A DNA stretch of 64,000 bases from an uncultured Luteitalea sp. (GCA_934541105.1 CAKTDA010000001.1:620001-684000); one strand, 5' to 3'. Counted from the first letter of the stretch, positions 24,669-34,711 are shown. Numbers and translations: made by a program. Notes: generated by a model not told the origin, from the sequence alone.

Positions 24669-25559
24669 CTAGTCGTCCCGGTGCTGCCGTGCCAGGCGGC
24701 GCAACTGGGCGTAGGCCACGGTCAGCTCGACCCCGTACAGCAGCACCACGGCCGAGACGTACACCCACATCAGGAACACCACGACGCCGGCGATCGTGCC
24801 GTGCACGCTGAAGCGTGAGAGATCGCGCACGTACCAGCCGAACCCCGACAGCGCCCCGCGCCACAGCAGGCCGGCGACGATCGCGCCGGGCCACACGTCG
24901 CGGAAGCGCACCTTGTTGGTGTTGGGCACGAAGTAGAAGATGAGCCCCGTCACCAGGATGAACAGCAGCGTGCTGGCCCAACGGGTCCAGAGGCCGCGCA
25001 GCCAGTCGAAGGCCGGCGTGCCGTCGACGACGCTCGAGAACCAGTGCGCCTCGACAATGCTGCCGGCGCTGATGAGAAGCAGCGCGACGAGCAGCAACAC
25101 CCCGGCGGCGACGAGCATCCCGAACGCCACCAGCTTGTGCTTGAAGTAGTTGGGCTGCCGCTCGACGCGCCACGCGTAGTTGACGGCCGTCGTGATCGCG
25201 CCGAACACGCCGAGGGCCGACCAGATCATCAGGATGCTGGCAAAGAGGCCGAGCGGCACGCGCTGCATCCGGAACGCGTCCACCTGCGTGGAGATGAAGT
25301 CGAACTGCCGCGGAAAGTACCGCAGCACGAAGTTGAAGACCTTGAGCCGCGAGGCCTCGTCGGTCGTCACGCTGCCGAGGATCGAGAACAGCAGCAGGAA
25401 GAACGGGAACAGCGACAGCAGCGCGTAGAACGAAATCGACGACGCGTACGTGAGGTTGTCGCTGCTGGCAAAACGGATCGCGGCGCGCCAGGCGGCAATC
25501 GCGGTCGCGCGCGGCAGCGAGAGAATCTTGCGGAGCACGGACTGGGCGGACGGGGCCAT
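24669..25559 (-). CDS. YihY/BrkB family inner-membrane protein
   Basis: 296 aa with six membrane segments. Family wording: LTYASSISFYALLSLFPFFL near the start, QVDAFRMQRVPLGLFASILM, IWSALGVFGAITTAVNYAW, FYFVPNTNKVRFRDVWPGAI, GTIAGVVVFLMWVYVSAVVL and LLYGVEL. Often mis-labelled ribonuclease BN; a transporter or envelope role is more likely. Last gene of a minus-strand group (79-aa protein, YtxH, YihY) with gaps of only 15 and 23 bp. Confidence 0.92.
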   Translation of the reverse strand: MAPSAQSVLRKILSLPRATAIAAWRAAIRFASSDNLTYASSISFYALLSLFPFFLLLFSILGSVTTDEASRLKVFNFVLRYFPRQFDFISTQVDAFRMQRVPLGLFASILMIWSALGVFGAITTAVNYAWRVERQPNYFKHKLVAFGMLVAAGVLLLVALLLISAGSIVEAHWFSSVVDGTPAFDWLRGLWTRWASTLLFILVTGLIFYFVPNTNKVRFRDVWPGAIVAGLLWRGALSGFGWYVRDLSRFSVHGTIAGVVVFLMWVYVSAVVLLYGVELTVAYAQLRRLARQHRDD

Positions 25560-25582
25560 CCCCGCCCGCGGTGTGGCGTCGT

Positions 25583-25921
25583 TCAGCTGAAGGTCTCGTC
25601 AGCCGCCGGCGGTGGAGCCACCGACTGCGGGTCGCGTCCCTCGCGCACGGCCTGCGCCGCTTCCCGCGCCTTGTCGGCCGCCGTCTGGTACATGGCCTTG
25701 CCGCGTTCGGCAAAGTGCGTCACCCGCTCGGACGCGCTGCCGAACCCTTCGCGGGCCCGCTCGCGCACACGCTGCGCCCGTTCGGTCACGTCGCGACGCG
25801 TCTCGTCGCCCGGACGCGGGGCGAACAACAGTGCCAGGCCCGCGCCGAGCATGGATCCGGCAATGAAGCCGATCAGGAATGTCGGGCCGCCGTGGCGGTC
25901 GTGGCGATCATCTACGCTCAT
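25583..25921 (-). CDS. YtxH domain protein
   Basis: 112 aa. After a short polar leader (MSVDDRHDRHGGP) comes one hydrophobic helix with small residues, FLIGFIAGSMLGAGLALLFA, followed by PRPGDETRRDV and a long charged helix (ERAREGFGSASERVTHFAER): the YtxH layout, associated with general stress proteins. GGAGGAG lies 4 nt before the ATG, a very strong ribosome site. Likely a membrane-tethered coiled coil working with the similar 79-aa neighbour. Confidence 0.85.
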   Translation of the reverse strand: MSVDDRHDRHGGPTFLIGFIAGSMLGAGLALLFAPRPGDETRRDVTERAQRVRERAREGFGSASERVTHFAERGKAMYQTAADKAREAAQAVREGRDPQSVAPPPAADETFS

Positions 25922-25936
25922 GTGTCTCCTCCGGAA

Positions 25937-26176
25937 TCAGCCGCGGCCGGTCTCGCGGGTCACGTCGCGGAGGGCCGCCCAGCTCTGCTCGGCAACGCCG
26001 CGCGCATGCTGCACCGAGGCCTGCAGTTCCTGTAACCGGCCGAGCATCTCCTCCACGCCGGGGCCGAGCTGCGTCCGCAGCCGCTCACCATCCCGCGTGA
26101 AGTACAGGTACCCGGCCACGGCGCCCGCCAGCGCGCCTGCAACTGCCGACAGCACGACCCTCGATCGATCCGTCAC
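25937..26176 (-). CDS. Small membrane-anchored helical protein, 79 aa
   Basis: From a GTG at 26176: VTDRSRVVLSAVAGALAGAV then AGYLYFTRDGERLR, one hydrophobic helix with Ala/Gly packing, then an amphipathic helix (GVEEMLGRLQELQASVQHAR). A GTG six codons upstream (26194) is an alternative start; neither has a good ribosome site. Layout parallels the YtxH protein 15 bp downstream, suggesting the two are related partners. Confidence 0.65.
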   Translation of the reverse strand: MTDRSRVVLSAVAGALAGAVAGYLYFTRDGERLRTQLGPGVEEMLGRLQELQASVQHARGVAEQSWAALRDVTRETGRG

Positions 26177-26235
26177 GGTTCCGTATTCAAACACGGTCGA
26201 CGCAGTGGTGCCAGCTCGGGCGTTGACCGGGACGG

Positions 26236-27678
<1,443 letters not shown>

Positions 27679-27708
27679 GTCGTACTTCCAGACAGAATGA
27701 CGTGTCCG

Positions 27709-27736
27709 GAGATAGGACGCGTACTGTCGTGTTCAA
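27709..27736 (-). promoter_or_regulatory. Candidate sigma-70 promoter of the NtrC-type gene
   Basis: Minus strand: TTGAAC (27736-27731), 16-bp spacer, TATCTC (27714-27709), ending about 30 nt before the ATG at 27678, which has TGGAAG upstream. The hexamers match consensus at four and three positions. Confidence 0.4.
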
Positions 27737-27847
27737 GTGCATCACGGGACCTATCGTATCAAACCGGGACGAAGAGCCTCTCCGCGTGCATCAGGTTCGA
27801 CGTTGGGGGCATGGCGTTCTGAAGACAGCGCGAGGCGCGGCGTTCCG

Positions 27848-27853
27848 TATAAT
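27848..27853 (+). promoter_or_regulatory. Consensus -10, probable leaderless promoter of the leucine-catabolism operon
   Basis: TATAAT, an exact consensus, then CCGCCCC and the ATG at 27861. No ribosome site fits in between, so the first gene is likely translated from a leaderless message. No good -35 at 16-18 bp was seen. Confidence 0.55.
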
Positions 27854-27860
27854 CCGCCCC

Positions 27861-28040
27861 ATGCCAAAGGACCCCACGGTGCCGCCGGACCCACGGCCAC
27901 GTGAGACGCCCGCGGTCCGCATCACGGCCGGCGGCGATGCGCCCACCGTGTGCGACAGGTGCGGCGCCGAGATGTTCCGCATGCACGCCGTGTGGCGCTG
28001 CCCCGCGTGCGGCTACAAGACCGATTGCTGCGGCTGGTAG
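27861..28040 (+). CDS. 59-aa zinc-ribbon protein
   Basis: Small protein with a disordered Pro-rich N-terminus and a C-terminal ribbon: VCDRCGAEMFRMH and WRCPACGYKTDCCGW, i.e. Cys31/Cys34 and Cys47/Cys50 as probable zinc ligands plus a Cys56-Cys57 pair next to the C-terminal Trp. Its stop is 3 bp before the carboxylase start, so it is the first gene of the leucine operon. No known leucine-pathway enzyme looks like this. Roles could be a small regulator or a metal/assembly factor; both are guesses. Confidence 0.72.
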   Translation: MPKDPTVPPDPRPRETPAVRITAGGDAPTVCDRCGAEMFRMHAVWRCPACGYKTDCCGW

Positions 28041-28043
28041 CGC

Positions 28044-29648
28044 ATGGACCGCCTGACCAGCGCGCTCGACACCGGCAGCCCGGAGTTCCGGCGCAATGCC
28101 AGCCGGATGGAGGCACTTGTCGCCGAGTTGCGCGAACGGCGCGCCGCAGCGCGCGAAGGGGGCGGTCCGGAGGCGCAGGCACGGCAGCGCGAACAGGGCA
28201 AGCTCACCGCACGGGAACGCATCGATCGCCTGCTCGACCCCGGCACGGCGTGGCTCGAACTGTCGCCGCTGGCCGGGTGGGGACTGCACGACGGCGACGC
28301 GCCGGGCGCCGGCCTCGTGACCGGCGTCGGCCGCGTCTCGGGTCGCGAGGTCCTGATCGTCGCCAACGACGCGACGGTGAAGGGCGGCACGTACTTCCCC
28401 ATCACCGTCAGGAAGCACCTGCGCGCGCAGCAGGTCGCGCTCGAGAACCGGCTCCCGTGCGTCTACCTCGTGGACTCGGGCGGTGCGTTCCTGCCCCTCC
28501 AGGCCGAGGTGTTCCCCGACCGCGAGCACTTCGGGCGGATCTTCTTCAACCAGGCCCGCATGTCGGCCGAGGGCATCGCGCAGGTTGCCGTCGTGATGGG
28601 GTCGTGCACCGCGGGCGGTGCCTACGTCCCGGCCATGTCGGACGAAACCATCATCGTCAACGGCACCGGCACCATCTTCCTCGGCGGGCCGCCACTCGTG
28701 AAGGCAGCCACCGGCGAAGACGTGACGGCCGAGGCGCTCGGCGGCGCGGACGTCCACACGCGCCATTCGGGCGTCGCCGACTACTTCGCGGCCGACGACG
28801 ATGAGGCCCTGCATCTCGCACGCATCGTCGTCTCCACGGTCCCGGTGCGGCAGCGGGCGGCCGATCGCGTCGCCGTGGAGCCGCCGGCCTGTGACCCGCG
28901 CGAACTCCACGGCGTGATTCCCGAGGACCTGCGCCGGTCCTTCGACGTCCGCGAGGTCATCGCGCGGATCGTGGACGGCTCGCGGTTCGACGAGTTCAAG
29001 GCCCGCTATGCCACGACCGTGGTGACGGGCTTTGCCCGCCTGCACGGATACCTCGTCGGCATCGTCGCCAACAACGGCGTGCTGTTCTCGGAGTCGGCGC
29101 TCAAGGCCACGCACTTCATCGAACTGTGCGACCAGCGCGGCATCCCGCTCGTGTTCCTGCAGAACATCACCGGCTTCATCGTCGGCGAGCAGTACGAGCG
29201 GGCGGGTATCGCGAAGGACGGCGCGAAACTCGTGCACGCGGTGGCGACGACGCGCGTGCCGAAGTTCACCGTGGTCATCGGCGGTTCGTTCGGCGCCGGC
29301 AACTACGGGATGTGCGGGAGGGCCTACGACCCGCGCCTGCTCTGGATGTGGCCCAACGCCCGGATCTCGGTGATGGGCGGCGAACAGGCCGCGGGCGTGC
29401 TGGTGACCGTGAAGCGCGATCAACTGGCGCGCCAGGGACGCGCGCTGAGCGCCGCGGAAGAAGCCGCGATCCGTGATCCGCTGCTCGCCAAGTACGAGCA
29501 CGAAGGTTCGCCGTACTACTCCACCGCGCGCCTGTGGGACGACGGCATTCTCGATCCCGTGGACACGCGGGACGCGCTCGGTCTCGGCATCGCGATGAGC
29601 CACAACGCGCCGCTGCCGCCGATGCGGGTCGGCGTCTACCGGATGTGA
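28044..29648 (+). CDS. mccB: Methylcrotonyl-CoA carboxylase beta (carboxyltransferase) subunit
   Basis: 534-aa carboxyltransferase of the biotin-dependent acyl-CoA carboxylases. Signatures: KLTARERIDRLLDPGT, NDATVKGGTYFPITVRKHLR, PCVYLVDSGGAFLPLQAEVF, SCTAGGAYVPAMSDE, LGGADVHTRHSGVADYFA and GSFGAGNYGMCGRAYDPR. Length and wording (SGGAFLPLQ, NQARMS) fit methylcrotonyl- rather than propionyl-CoA carboxylase. With the hydratase, the biotin subunits and HMG-CoA lyase it forms the lower leucine pathway. Isovaleryl-CoA dehydrogenase is not present in the window. Confidence 0.92.
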   Translation: MDRLTSALDTGSPEFRRNASRMEALVAELRERRAAAREGGGPEAQARQREQGKLTARERIDRLLDPGTAWLELSPLAGWGLHDGDAPGAGLVTGVGRVSGREVLIVANDATVKGGTYFPITVRKHLRAQQVALENRLPCVYLVDSGGAFLPLQAEVFPDREHFGRIFFNQARMSAEGIAQVAVVMGSCTAGGAYVPAMSDETIIVNGTGTIFLGGPPLVKAATGEDVTAEALGGADVHTRHSGVADYFAADDDEALHLARIVVSTVPVRQRAADRVAVEPPACDPRELHGVIPEDLRRSFDVREVIARIVDGSRFDEFKARYATTVVTGFARLHGYLVGIVANNGVLFSESALKATHFIELCDQRGIPLVFLQNITGFIVGEQYERAGIAKDGAKLVHAVATTRVPKFTVVIGGSFGAGNYGMCGRAYDPRLLWMWPNARISVMGGEQAAGVLVTVKRDQLARQGRALSAAEEAAIRDPLLAKYEHEGSPYYSTARLWDDGILDPVDTRDALGLGIAMSHNAPLPPMRVGVYRM

Positions 29649-29711
29649 GGGTCGGCGGCCGGACGCGCCGAGCCCGGGCACACGTCCCGTCCGAGTCTGG
29701 GAGATGAGGCG

Positions 29712-30503
29712 ATGAGCAATCTGCGGGTCGAGAGACGGGGACGCGAGGCCTGGCTGACGCTCGATCGTCCCGAGGTGCGCAACGCGCTCGACGATCGCCT
29801 GATTGCCGCGCTGCGCGACGAGGCGCACGCACTCGCCGCCAGGACCGACGTCGACGTCGTCGTGCTTGCCGGCGCAGGCCCGGCCTTCTGCGCCGGTGCC
29901 GATCTCGACTGGATGCGCCGGATGCGCGACTACGACGAAGCGCGCAACGTGGAGGATGCCGTCGTGGTCGCCGACATGTTCCATGCGCTGGCCTCGCTGC
30001 CGATGCCGCTCGTGGCCCGCGTCCACGGCGCCGCGCTCGGAGGCGGCGCCGGCCTGCTCGCCATCAGCGACATCGCCATCGCCGTCGAGGGCGCGACACT
30101 CGGGTTCACGGAGGCGCGCGTGGGCATCCTGCCGGCGACGATCGCGCCGCATGTGATCCGCCGCATCGGCCAGGCGCACGCCCGGACGCTCTTCCTCCGC
30201 GCACACCGGTTCACCGCGAACGATGGCCATCGGCTCGGCCTCGTGGACGAGGTGTGCCCCGACGACGCCATCGATGCCCGCCTCACCGCGTGCCTCGAGG
30301 ACCTCGCGCGGGGGGCCGCCTCGTCGCACAGGGCCACGAAGGCGCTGCTGCGGCGCCTGGCACCGCTGCCCGACGCGGCGACCCGGCGCGCGACGGCCGA
30401 AGCCATCGCCCGCCAGCGCGTGAGCGACGATGGCCAGGAGGGACTGCGGGCATTCCTCGAACGCCGCGCGCCGTCCTGGCAGCAGGAGCCGGGGAGTGCG
30501 TAA
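29712..30503 (+). CDS. Enoyl-CoA hydratase family, probable methylglutaconyl-CoA hydratase
   Basis: 263-aa crotonase. Oxyanion-hole strands: VVVLAGAGPAFCAGADLDWM and LVARVHGAALGGGAGLLAI; substrate region TLGFTEARVGILPATIAPHV with the catalytic Glu in TEARVG. The gene sits between the beta and biotin subunits of the carboxylase, as in liu/mcc operons, where it hydrates 3-methylglutaconyl-CoA to HMG-CoA. The start has a spaced Gly/Ala-rich ribosome site (GAGATGAGGCG). Its end overlaps the biotin carboxylase start by 8 bp. Confidence 0.9.
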   Translation: MSNLRVERRGREAWLTLDRPEVRNALDDRLIAALRDEAHALAARTDVDVVVLAGAGPAFCAGADLDWMRRMRDYDEARNVEDAVVVADMFHALASLPMPLVARVHGAALGGGAGLLAISDIAIAVEGATLGFTEARVGILPATIAPHVIRRIGQAHARTLFLRAHRFTANDGHRLGLVDEVCPDDAIDARLTACLEDLARGAASSHRATKALLRRLAPLPDAATRRATAEAIARQRVSDDGQEGLRAFLERRAPSWQQEPGSA

Positions 30504-32004
30504 GGTCCTGATTGCCAATCGCGGCGAGATCGCGGTGCGCATCGCCCGCGCCTGCCGCGAACGCGGCCTTGGCGTCGTGGCCGTCCACGCCGGTCCGGAT
30601 GCGCCGCGCCTGCACGTGATCCTTGCCGACCAGGCCATCGACATCGACAGGCCCGGCGACGCGCGCGCCGTGGCGGCCTACCTCGCGGTGGACCGCATCA
30701 TCGACGCCGCCCGCCAGGCCGGTGCCGATGCCATCCATCCGGGCTACGGCTTCCTGAGCGAGCGCGCGGAACTCGCCGCTGCGTGCGCCGATGCGGGGCT
30801 GACGTTCATCGGCCCCCCCGCCGACGTCATCGCACGGATGGGGTCGAAACTGGAGGCGCGGAGCCTGATGGAGGACGCGGGCGTGCCCTGCGTCCCCGGC
30901 CTGCGGCCGCGCGACCAGTCACTCGACTCGCTGCGCGCGAGCGCCCGCGCGATCGGCTTCCCCGTGCTCGTGAAGGCCTCGGCGGGCGGCGGCGGCAAGG
31001 GCATGCGCGTGGTCGAGCGCGACGCCGATTTCGACGAAGCGGTCGGCGCGGCCCGTCGGGAAGCGGAGGCCGCGTTCGGCGACGGCACGCTCTACGTCGA
31101 GCGCCGGCTCGTGCGTCCGCGGCACGTCGAGGTCCAGATCGTGGGCGACACGCGGGGCACCGTGCTCCACGTCGGTGAGCGCGAGTGTTCCCTCCAGCGG
31201 CGCCACCAGAAGGTCGTCGAGGAAGCGCCGTCGCCGGTGGTGTCGAGCGCGCTGCGCGCCCGCCTCGGTGCGGCGGCCGTGGCTGCGGCACGCGCCGCGG
31301 GGTACGTCAACGCCGGCACCGTGGAGTTCCTGCTCGATGGCGACGGCGACGACGCGCCGTTCTACTTCCTCGAGATGAACACCCGGCTCCAGGTGGAGCA
31401 CACGGTCACCGAGTGCGTCACGGGCATCGATCTGGTGCACCTGCAGTTCGACGTCGCCGAGGGCCGGGCGATCGCGATCGCGCAGGAAGCCATCGCCCCG
31501 CGCGGGCACGCCATCGAATGCCGTCTCTACGCCGAGGCGCCCGCGCAGGGCTTCCTCCCGCAGGCCGGCACCATCGCCATGTACCGGGAGCCGCAGGGCC
31601 CCGGCGTCCGCGTGGACAGCGGCGTCCGCGAAGGCGACACGATTACGCCCGACTTCGACCCGCTGCTCGCGAAGGTCGTTGCGCACGCGCCGACTCGCGC
31701 CGCAGCGCTCGCCCGCATGCGCCAGGCCCTGCGCGACTGCGTCGTGCTGGGCGTTCGCACGAACGTGGCCTACCTGCTTCGCGTGGTGTCACACCCGGAT
31801 GTCGAGGCCGGCCGCTTCGACACGGGCTGGCTCTCCGCGCATCACGAGGCACTCGTCGCTCCCCCGTCACCCGAGGCCACGCATGCCGCCGCGCTCGTCG
31901 CGGCGCACCATCGCCGGATGCCGCACGCGACGGCCGCGGGCCGTGCCGGCGGGGCCGACGCCACAGCCTCACCGTGGACGTCGATCGGGGACTGGCGTGG
32001 CTAG
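30496..32004 (+). CDS. Biotin carboxylase subunit of methylcrotonyl-CoA carboxylase, without carrier domain
   Basis: 502 aa from a GTG at 30496, preceded by AGGAG and overlapping the hydratase. ATP-grasp biotin carboxylase throughout: RKVLIANRGEIAVRIARACR, ADAIHPGYGFLSER, VLVKASAGGGGKGMRVVE, ERECSLQRRHQKVVEEAPSP, FLEMNTRLQVEHTVTE. Ordinary MCC alpha subunits are about 650-670 aa and continue into the biotin carrier; here the frame stops at SPWTSIGDWRG and the carrier begins 8 bp earlier in the +1 frame. So the subunit is split into two coupled genes, or carries a frameshift. Confidence 0.9.
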   Translation: MRKVLIANRGEIAVRIARACRERGLGVVAVHAGPDAPRLHVILADQAIDIDRPGDARAVAAYLAVDRIIDAARQAGADAIHPGYGFLSERAELAAACADAGLTFIGPPADVIARMGSKLEARSLMEDAGVPCVPGLRPRDQSLDSLRASARAIGFPVLVKASAGGGGKGMRVVERDADFDEAVGAARREAEAAFGDGTLYVERRLVRPRHVEVQIVGDTRGTVLHVGERECSLQRRHQKVVEEAPSPVVSSALRARLGAAAVAAARAAGYVNAGTVEFLLDGDGDDAPFYFLEMNTRLQVEHTVTECVTGIDLVHLQFDVAEGRAIAIAQEAIAPRGHAIECRLYAEAPAQGFLPQAGTIAMYREPQGPGVRVDSGVREGDTITPDFDPLLAKVVAHAPTRAAALARMRQALRDCVVLGVRTNVAYLLRVVSHPDVEAGRFDTGWLSAHHEALVAPPSPEATHAAALVAAHHRRMPHATAAGRAGGADATASPWTSIGDWRG

Positions 32005-32410
32005 CCCGATCGAACGACTCGCCGACGGCTCGTGGCGCCTGCACGATGCCGCGACCGGCCGCACACAGCGGGCATGGGCGGTCACCGATGCCGGTGGCGC
32101 GGTCTGGATTCACGTGGACGGCGAGGTGATCGTCGACGCCGGCGCCGAACGTGCCGCCACGCGGCGTGCGGCAGCCGGCGACACGGGTCTCGAAGCGCCG
32201 ATGCCCGCCCAGGTCACTGCGGTGCTCGTCGGCCCGGGCGACACGGTCACGCACGGCCAGCCCCTGATCCTGCTGGAGGCGATGAAGATGGAACTGCCGG
32301 TCCGGGCGCCGTCGGACGGGCGGATCGACGCGGTCAACTGCGCCCCTGGTGATCGCGTCTCGCCTGGCCGTGCGCTCGTGGAGCTGACGCCTCGGGAGTC
32401 GGACACATGA
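31997..32410 (+). CDS. Biotin carboxyl carrier protein for the acyl-CoA carboxylase
   Basis: 137 aa from a GTG at 31997. The first 60 residues (ERLADGSWRLHDAATG, VWIHVDGEVIVDAG) match the linker that precedes the carrier in MCC alpha chains; residues 70-134 are the biotinyl domain with EAMKMELPVRAPSDG, the Lys of MKM being the biotin site. The gene overlaps the biotin carboxylase by 8 bp and HMG-CoA lyase by 4 bp. It either works as a free carrier or represents the detached end of a split alpha subunit. Confidence 0.88.
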   Translation: MASPIERLADGSWRLHDAATGRTQRAWAVTDAGGAVWIHVDGEVIVDAGAERAATRRAAAGDTGLEAPMPAQVTAVLVGPGDTVTHGQPLILLEAMKMELPVRAPSDGRIDAVNCAPGDRVSPGRALVELTPRESDT

Positions 32411-33345
32411 CGGCCACGCAGGCATCGCACGCGCCCGCCTCCGACGTGACGGTCGTCGAGGTCGGCCCCCGCGACGGCCTCCAGAACGAACAGGCCACGC
32501 TCTCGACGACCGAGCGCGTGGCGTTCGTGCGCGCGCTTGCCGCTTCGGGACTCACACGGATCGAGGCAGGCGCGTTCGTCCATCCCGCACGCGTGCCGCA
32601 GATGGCCGGCAGCGACGAGGTCTGCCGCACGCTGGCCGACGACACCGGACTCGCGGAGGCCGGTGTCAGGCTGTCGGCGCTCGTCCCGAACCTCACCGGC
32701 CTCGCGCGCGCAGAGGCTGCCGGAATCCGCGAGGTCGCGGTGTTTGCCGCGGCATCGGAGACGTTCAGCCAGCGCAACCTGAACCAGTCGATCGACGGCA
32801 CGCTGCGCACCTATGCGGACGTGTGTGCTGCCGCACAGGCGCGCGGGCTCGTCGTCCGCGGCTACGTCTCGACGGCGTTCGGCTGCCCGTTCGAAGGTGC
32901 GGTCGCGGTGGGCGCGGTGCAGCGCGTCACCGAGGCGCTGCTGGCGATGGGCGCGTACGAGGTGGCCGTGAGCGACACGATTGGCGTCGCACACCCCGGC
33001 CAGGTGCGTGCCGTGCTGCGCACGCTGCTCGGCGCAGTCTCGGCATCGCGCGTCGCGCTGCATGCGCACGACACGCGAGGGACGGCCCTTGCGAACGTGC
33101 TTGCGGCACTCGACCTCGGCATCTCGACGTTCGACGCCTCGGCCGGCGGGCTCGGCGGCTGCCCGTTCGCGCCGGGCGCCACGGGCAATCTCGCCACCGA
33201 GGACGTGCTGTACATGTTGCAGGGCCTCGGCCTCGCCCGCGCGATCGACCTCGACGCCGTCGTCGCGGCATCGGCCACGGTGGAGGGCCTCATCGGGCGG
33301 CCGCTCCCGTCGCGGTTCTACCGCGCCTGCATGGCGCGTCGCTGA
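32407..33345 (+). CDS. mvaB: Hydroxymethylglutaryl-CoA lyase
   Basis: 312-aa TIM-barrel lyase that cleaves HMG-CoA to acetyl-CoA and acetoacetate, the last step of leucine breakdown. Motifs: VVEVGPRDGLQNEQ (metal and substrate), ASETFSQRNLNQSI, RGYVSTAFGCPFEG, VSDTIGVAHPGQV, LHAHDTRGTALANV (the metal-binding H-x-H) and GGLGGCPFAPGATGNLATED, which holds the catalytic Cys. Full length. Last gene of the operon; it meets the convergent SagB-type gene with only 4 bp between stops. Confidence 0.94.
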   Translation: MTATQASHAPASDVTVVEVGPRDGLQNEQATLSTTERVAFVRALAASGLTRIEAGAFVHPARVPQMAGSDEVCRTLADDTGLAEAGVRLSALVPNLTGLARAEAAGIREVAVFAAASETFSQRNLNQSIDGTLRTYADVCAAAQARGLVVRGYVSTAFGCPFEGAVAVGAVQRVTEALLAMGAYEVAVSDTIGVAHPGQVRAVLRTLLGAVSASRVALHAHDTRGTALANVLAALDLGISTFDASAGGLGGCPFAPGATGNLATEDVLYMLQGLGLARAIDLDAVVAASATVEGLIGRPLPSRFYRACMARR

Positions 33346-33349
33346 CGGC

Positions 33350-34474
33350 TTACCAGTCCCTGCCGAGATCGGTGATCTCGATGACCGGCGCGGGCCGATC
33401 CTCGTGGGGCCGCCACGCACCGGCTGCGGGCTGCCCGACTCCCATGGCGTACGTGACCGGAGACACATCGCCGTCGAGGCCGAGCGACGCCTCGATTGCC
33501 GAGTCGGCGAGCGCGGCGGTGCAGAACGGCGCGAGGCCGAGAGCGGTCGCGACGAGGCAGAACGTCTGGGCGAGGTGGCCCGACTCGATGAGCACCACGC
33601 GCAGGGCCCGTGCGCTCCGGTAGCGCCAGGCGACGCGCGAGAGTTCGGAGGCGAGCACCACGACGACAGCGGCGCGCTCGTACCCGCCCTGCGCCGGCAG
33701 CCACTCGCCCATGGTGGCCGGGGGCTCGCGATCGTCGAGGCGCGCGAGCGCGTGGGTGTCGCCGCGGTAGTGGCAGAGGCCAGGCCGCAGGCCTTCGACG
33801 TTCCGGATCCAGACGTACGCTTCGAGGCTGTGCCGGGCGCCGCCGGAGGGCGAGGTCTTCAATGCCAGCGGTCCTTCGGCGGACTGGACCCAGGCCTGCA
33901 CGCCGAACGTCGCCCCGAGCAGTGTCCCGAGGTCGGCGAGCGTCACGGCACCGTCGGCGAAACGCCGATGCGTACGCCTGGCCTGCAGGGCCTTTCGGAG
34001 CGTCCCGTCGAGGCGCGGCGCCGGAAGGGCGACGGACTCGGTGGCAGGGGGTGGCAGGACGGGCGCGGGGCGGGCACCCGCCGCCTCCGGGTCGGCGCCA
34101 GGCGCACGAGCGAAGGCGATGTCGCGCGTCGCGCGGTGGAAGAGCCACGCCGCGGGCGACCACACGCCCCAGGCGGAGTCGCCATCGAGGGCATGTCCGG
34201 TTGCCGGGCCGTCATCGGCCTCCGAGACCTCGACGAGGTCGTGGGACTCGAGGGCGGCGAGCAGCGGTTCGAGGGCGGCCGACGGCAGGTCGAGCGCGGC
34301 CGCCAGGGCGGCCGGCTCGGTCCATGAGGCCAGGCGGTCGAGGACATCGAGCACGAGGGGCGAGGCCGGCACGCCGTGCGTCCGGCGAACCGATTGCATG
34401 ACGCGCCCTTCCGCGCCCCAGCGGCACACGACGTGCGGCGCGCGCCGCAGGCGCCGATGATGTCCCGCCGTCAC
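33350..34474 (-). CDS. SagB/ThcOx-type FMN dehydrogenase
   Basis: 374 aa. An N-terminal winged-helix-like part (RAPHVVCRWGAEGRVMQSVR, SPLVLDVLDRLASWTEPAAL) precedes a nitroreductase-fold domain: ARRTHRRFADGAVTLADLGT, KTSPSGGARHSLEAYVWIRN, RPGLCHYRGDTHAL, ESGHLAQTFCLVATALGLAP, FCTAAL and SPVTYAMGVG. This is the SagB family, whose best-known members oxidise thiazolines and oxazolines in ribosomal peptides. There is no YcaO cyclodehydratase here, so the partner and substrate are open. Start is a GTG at 34474; an ATG at 34399 has a better ribosome site but would cut into the family-conserved N-terminus. Confidence 0.87.
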   Translation of the reverse strand: MTAGHHRRLRRAPHVVCRWGAEGRVMQSVRRTHGVPASPLVLDVLDRLASWTEPAALAAALDLPSAALEPLLAALESHDLVEVSEADDGPATGHALDGDSAWGVWSPAAWLFHRATRDIAFARAPGADPEAAGARPAPVLPPPATESVALPAPRLDGTLRKALQARRTHRRFADGAVTLADLGTLLGATFGVQAWVQSAEGPLALKTSPSGGARHSLEAYVWIRNVEGLRPGLCHYRGDTHALARLDDREPPATMGEWLPAQGGYERAAVVVVLASELSRVAWRYRSARALRVVLIESGHLAQTFCLVATALGLAPFCTAALADSAIEASLGLDGDVSPVTYAMGVGQPAAGAWRPHEDRPAPVIEITDLGRDW

Positions 34475-34478
34475 GTGG

Positions 34479-34691
34479 TCAGGCAGGGAATTCGTACACC
34501 GACTCGTTGGCCGCGCGGCTCCAGCACTCGGCCCGGAGCATCAGCGACGTGCCTTCGAGGCTCGCCTTGAGGGCGCGCGCCCGCTGCTGCTCCTTCGGGT
34601 CGGTCGGCTCGTCGAGGTCCTTGAACTCCTCGAGCAGGCGTTCGATCGCTTCGACGACGGGCGTGAACTTGACCTTCGACTTCTTCACCAT
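34479..34691 (-). CDS. 70-aa protein upstream of SagB-type dehydrogenase
   Basis: Not recognised. MVKKSKVKFTPVVEAIERLL, then EEFKDLDEPTDPKEQQ, ending SLMLRAECWSRAANESVYEF-PA. The first 40 residues look like a helical, charged leader; the end contains one Cys, several Ser and aromatic residues. It stops 4 bp before the SagB-type start. The combination of leader-like and short residue-rich end makes a modified-peptide precursor conceivable, but only one Cys is available; a small helical partner protein is the duller alternative. Confidence 0.6.
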   Translation of the reverse strand: MVKKSKVKFTPVVEAIERLLEEFKDLDEPTDPKEQQRARALKASLEGTSLMLRAECWSRAANESVYEFPA

Positions 34692-34711
34692 TCAGTAGGC
34701 TCCGGCTTCCG

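Noticed and set aside
27759..30644. 961-codon minus-strand open frame opposite mccB and the hydratase
   Set aside because: Antisense shadow; both plus-strand genes have clear family motifs.
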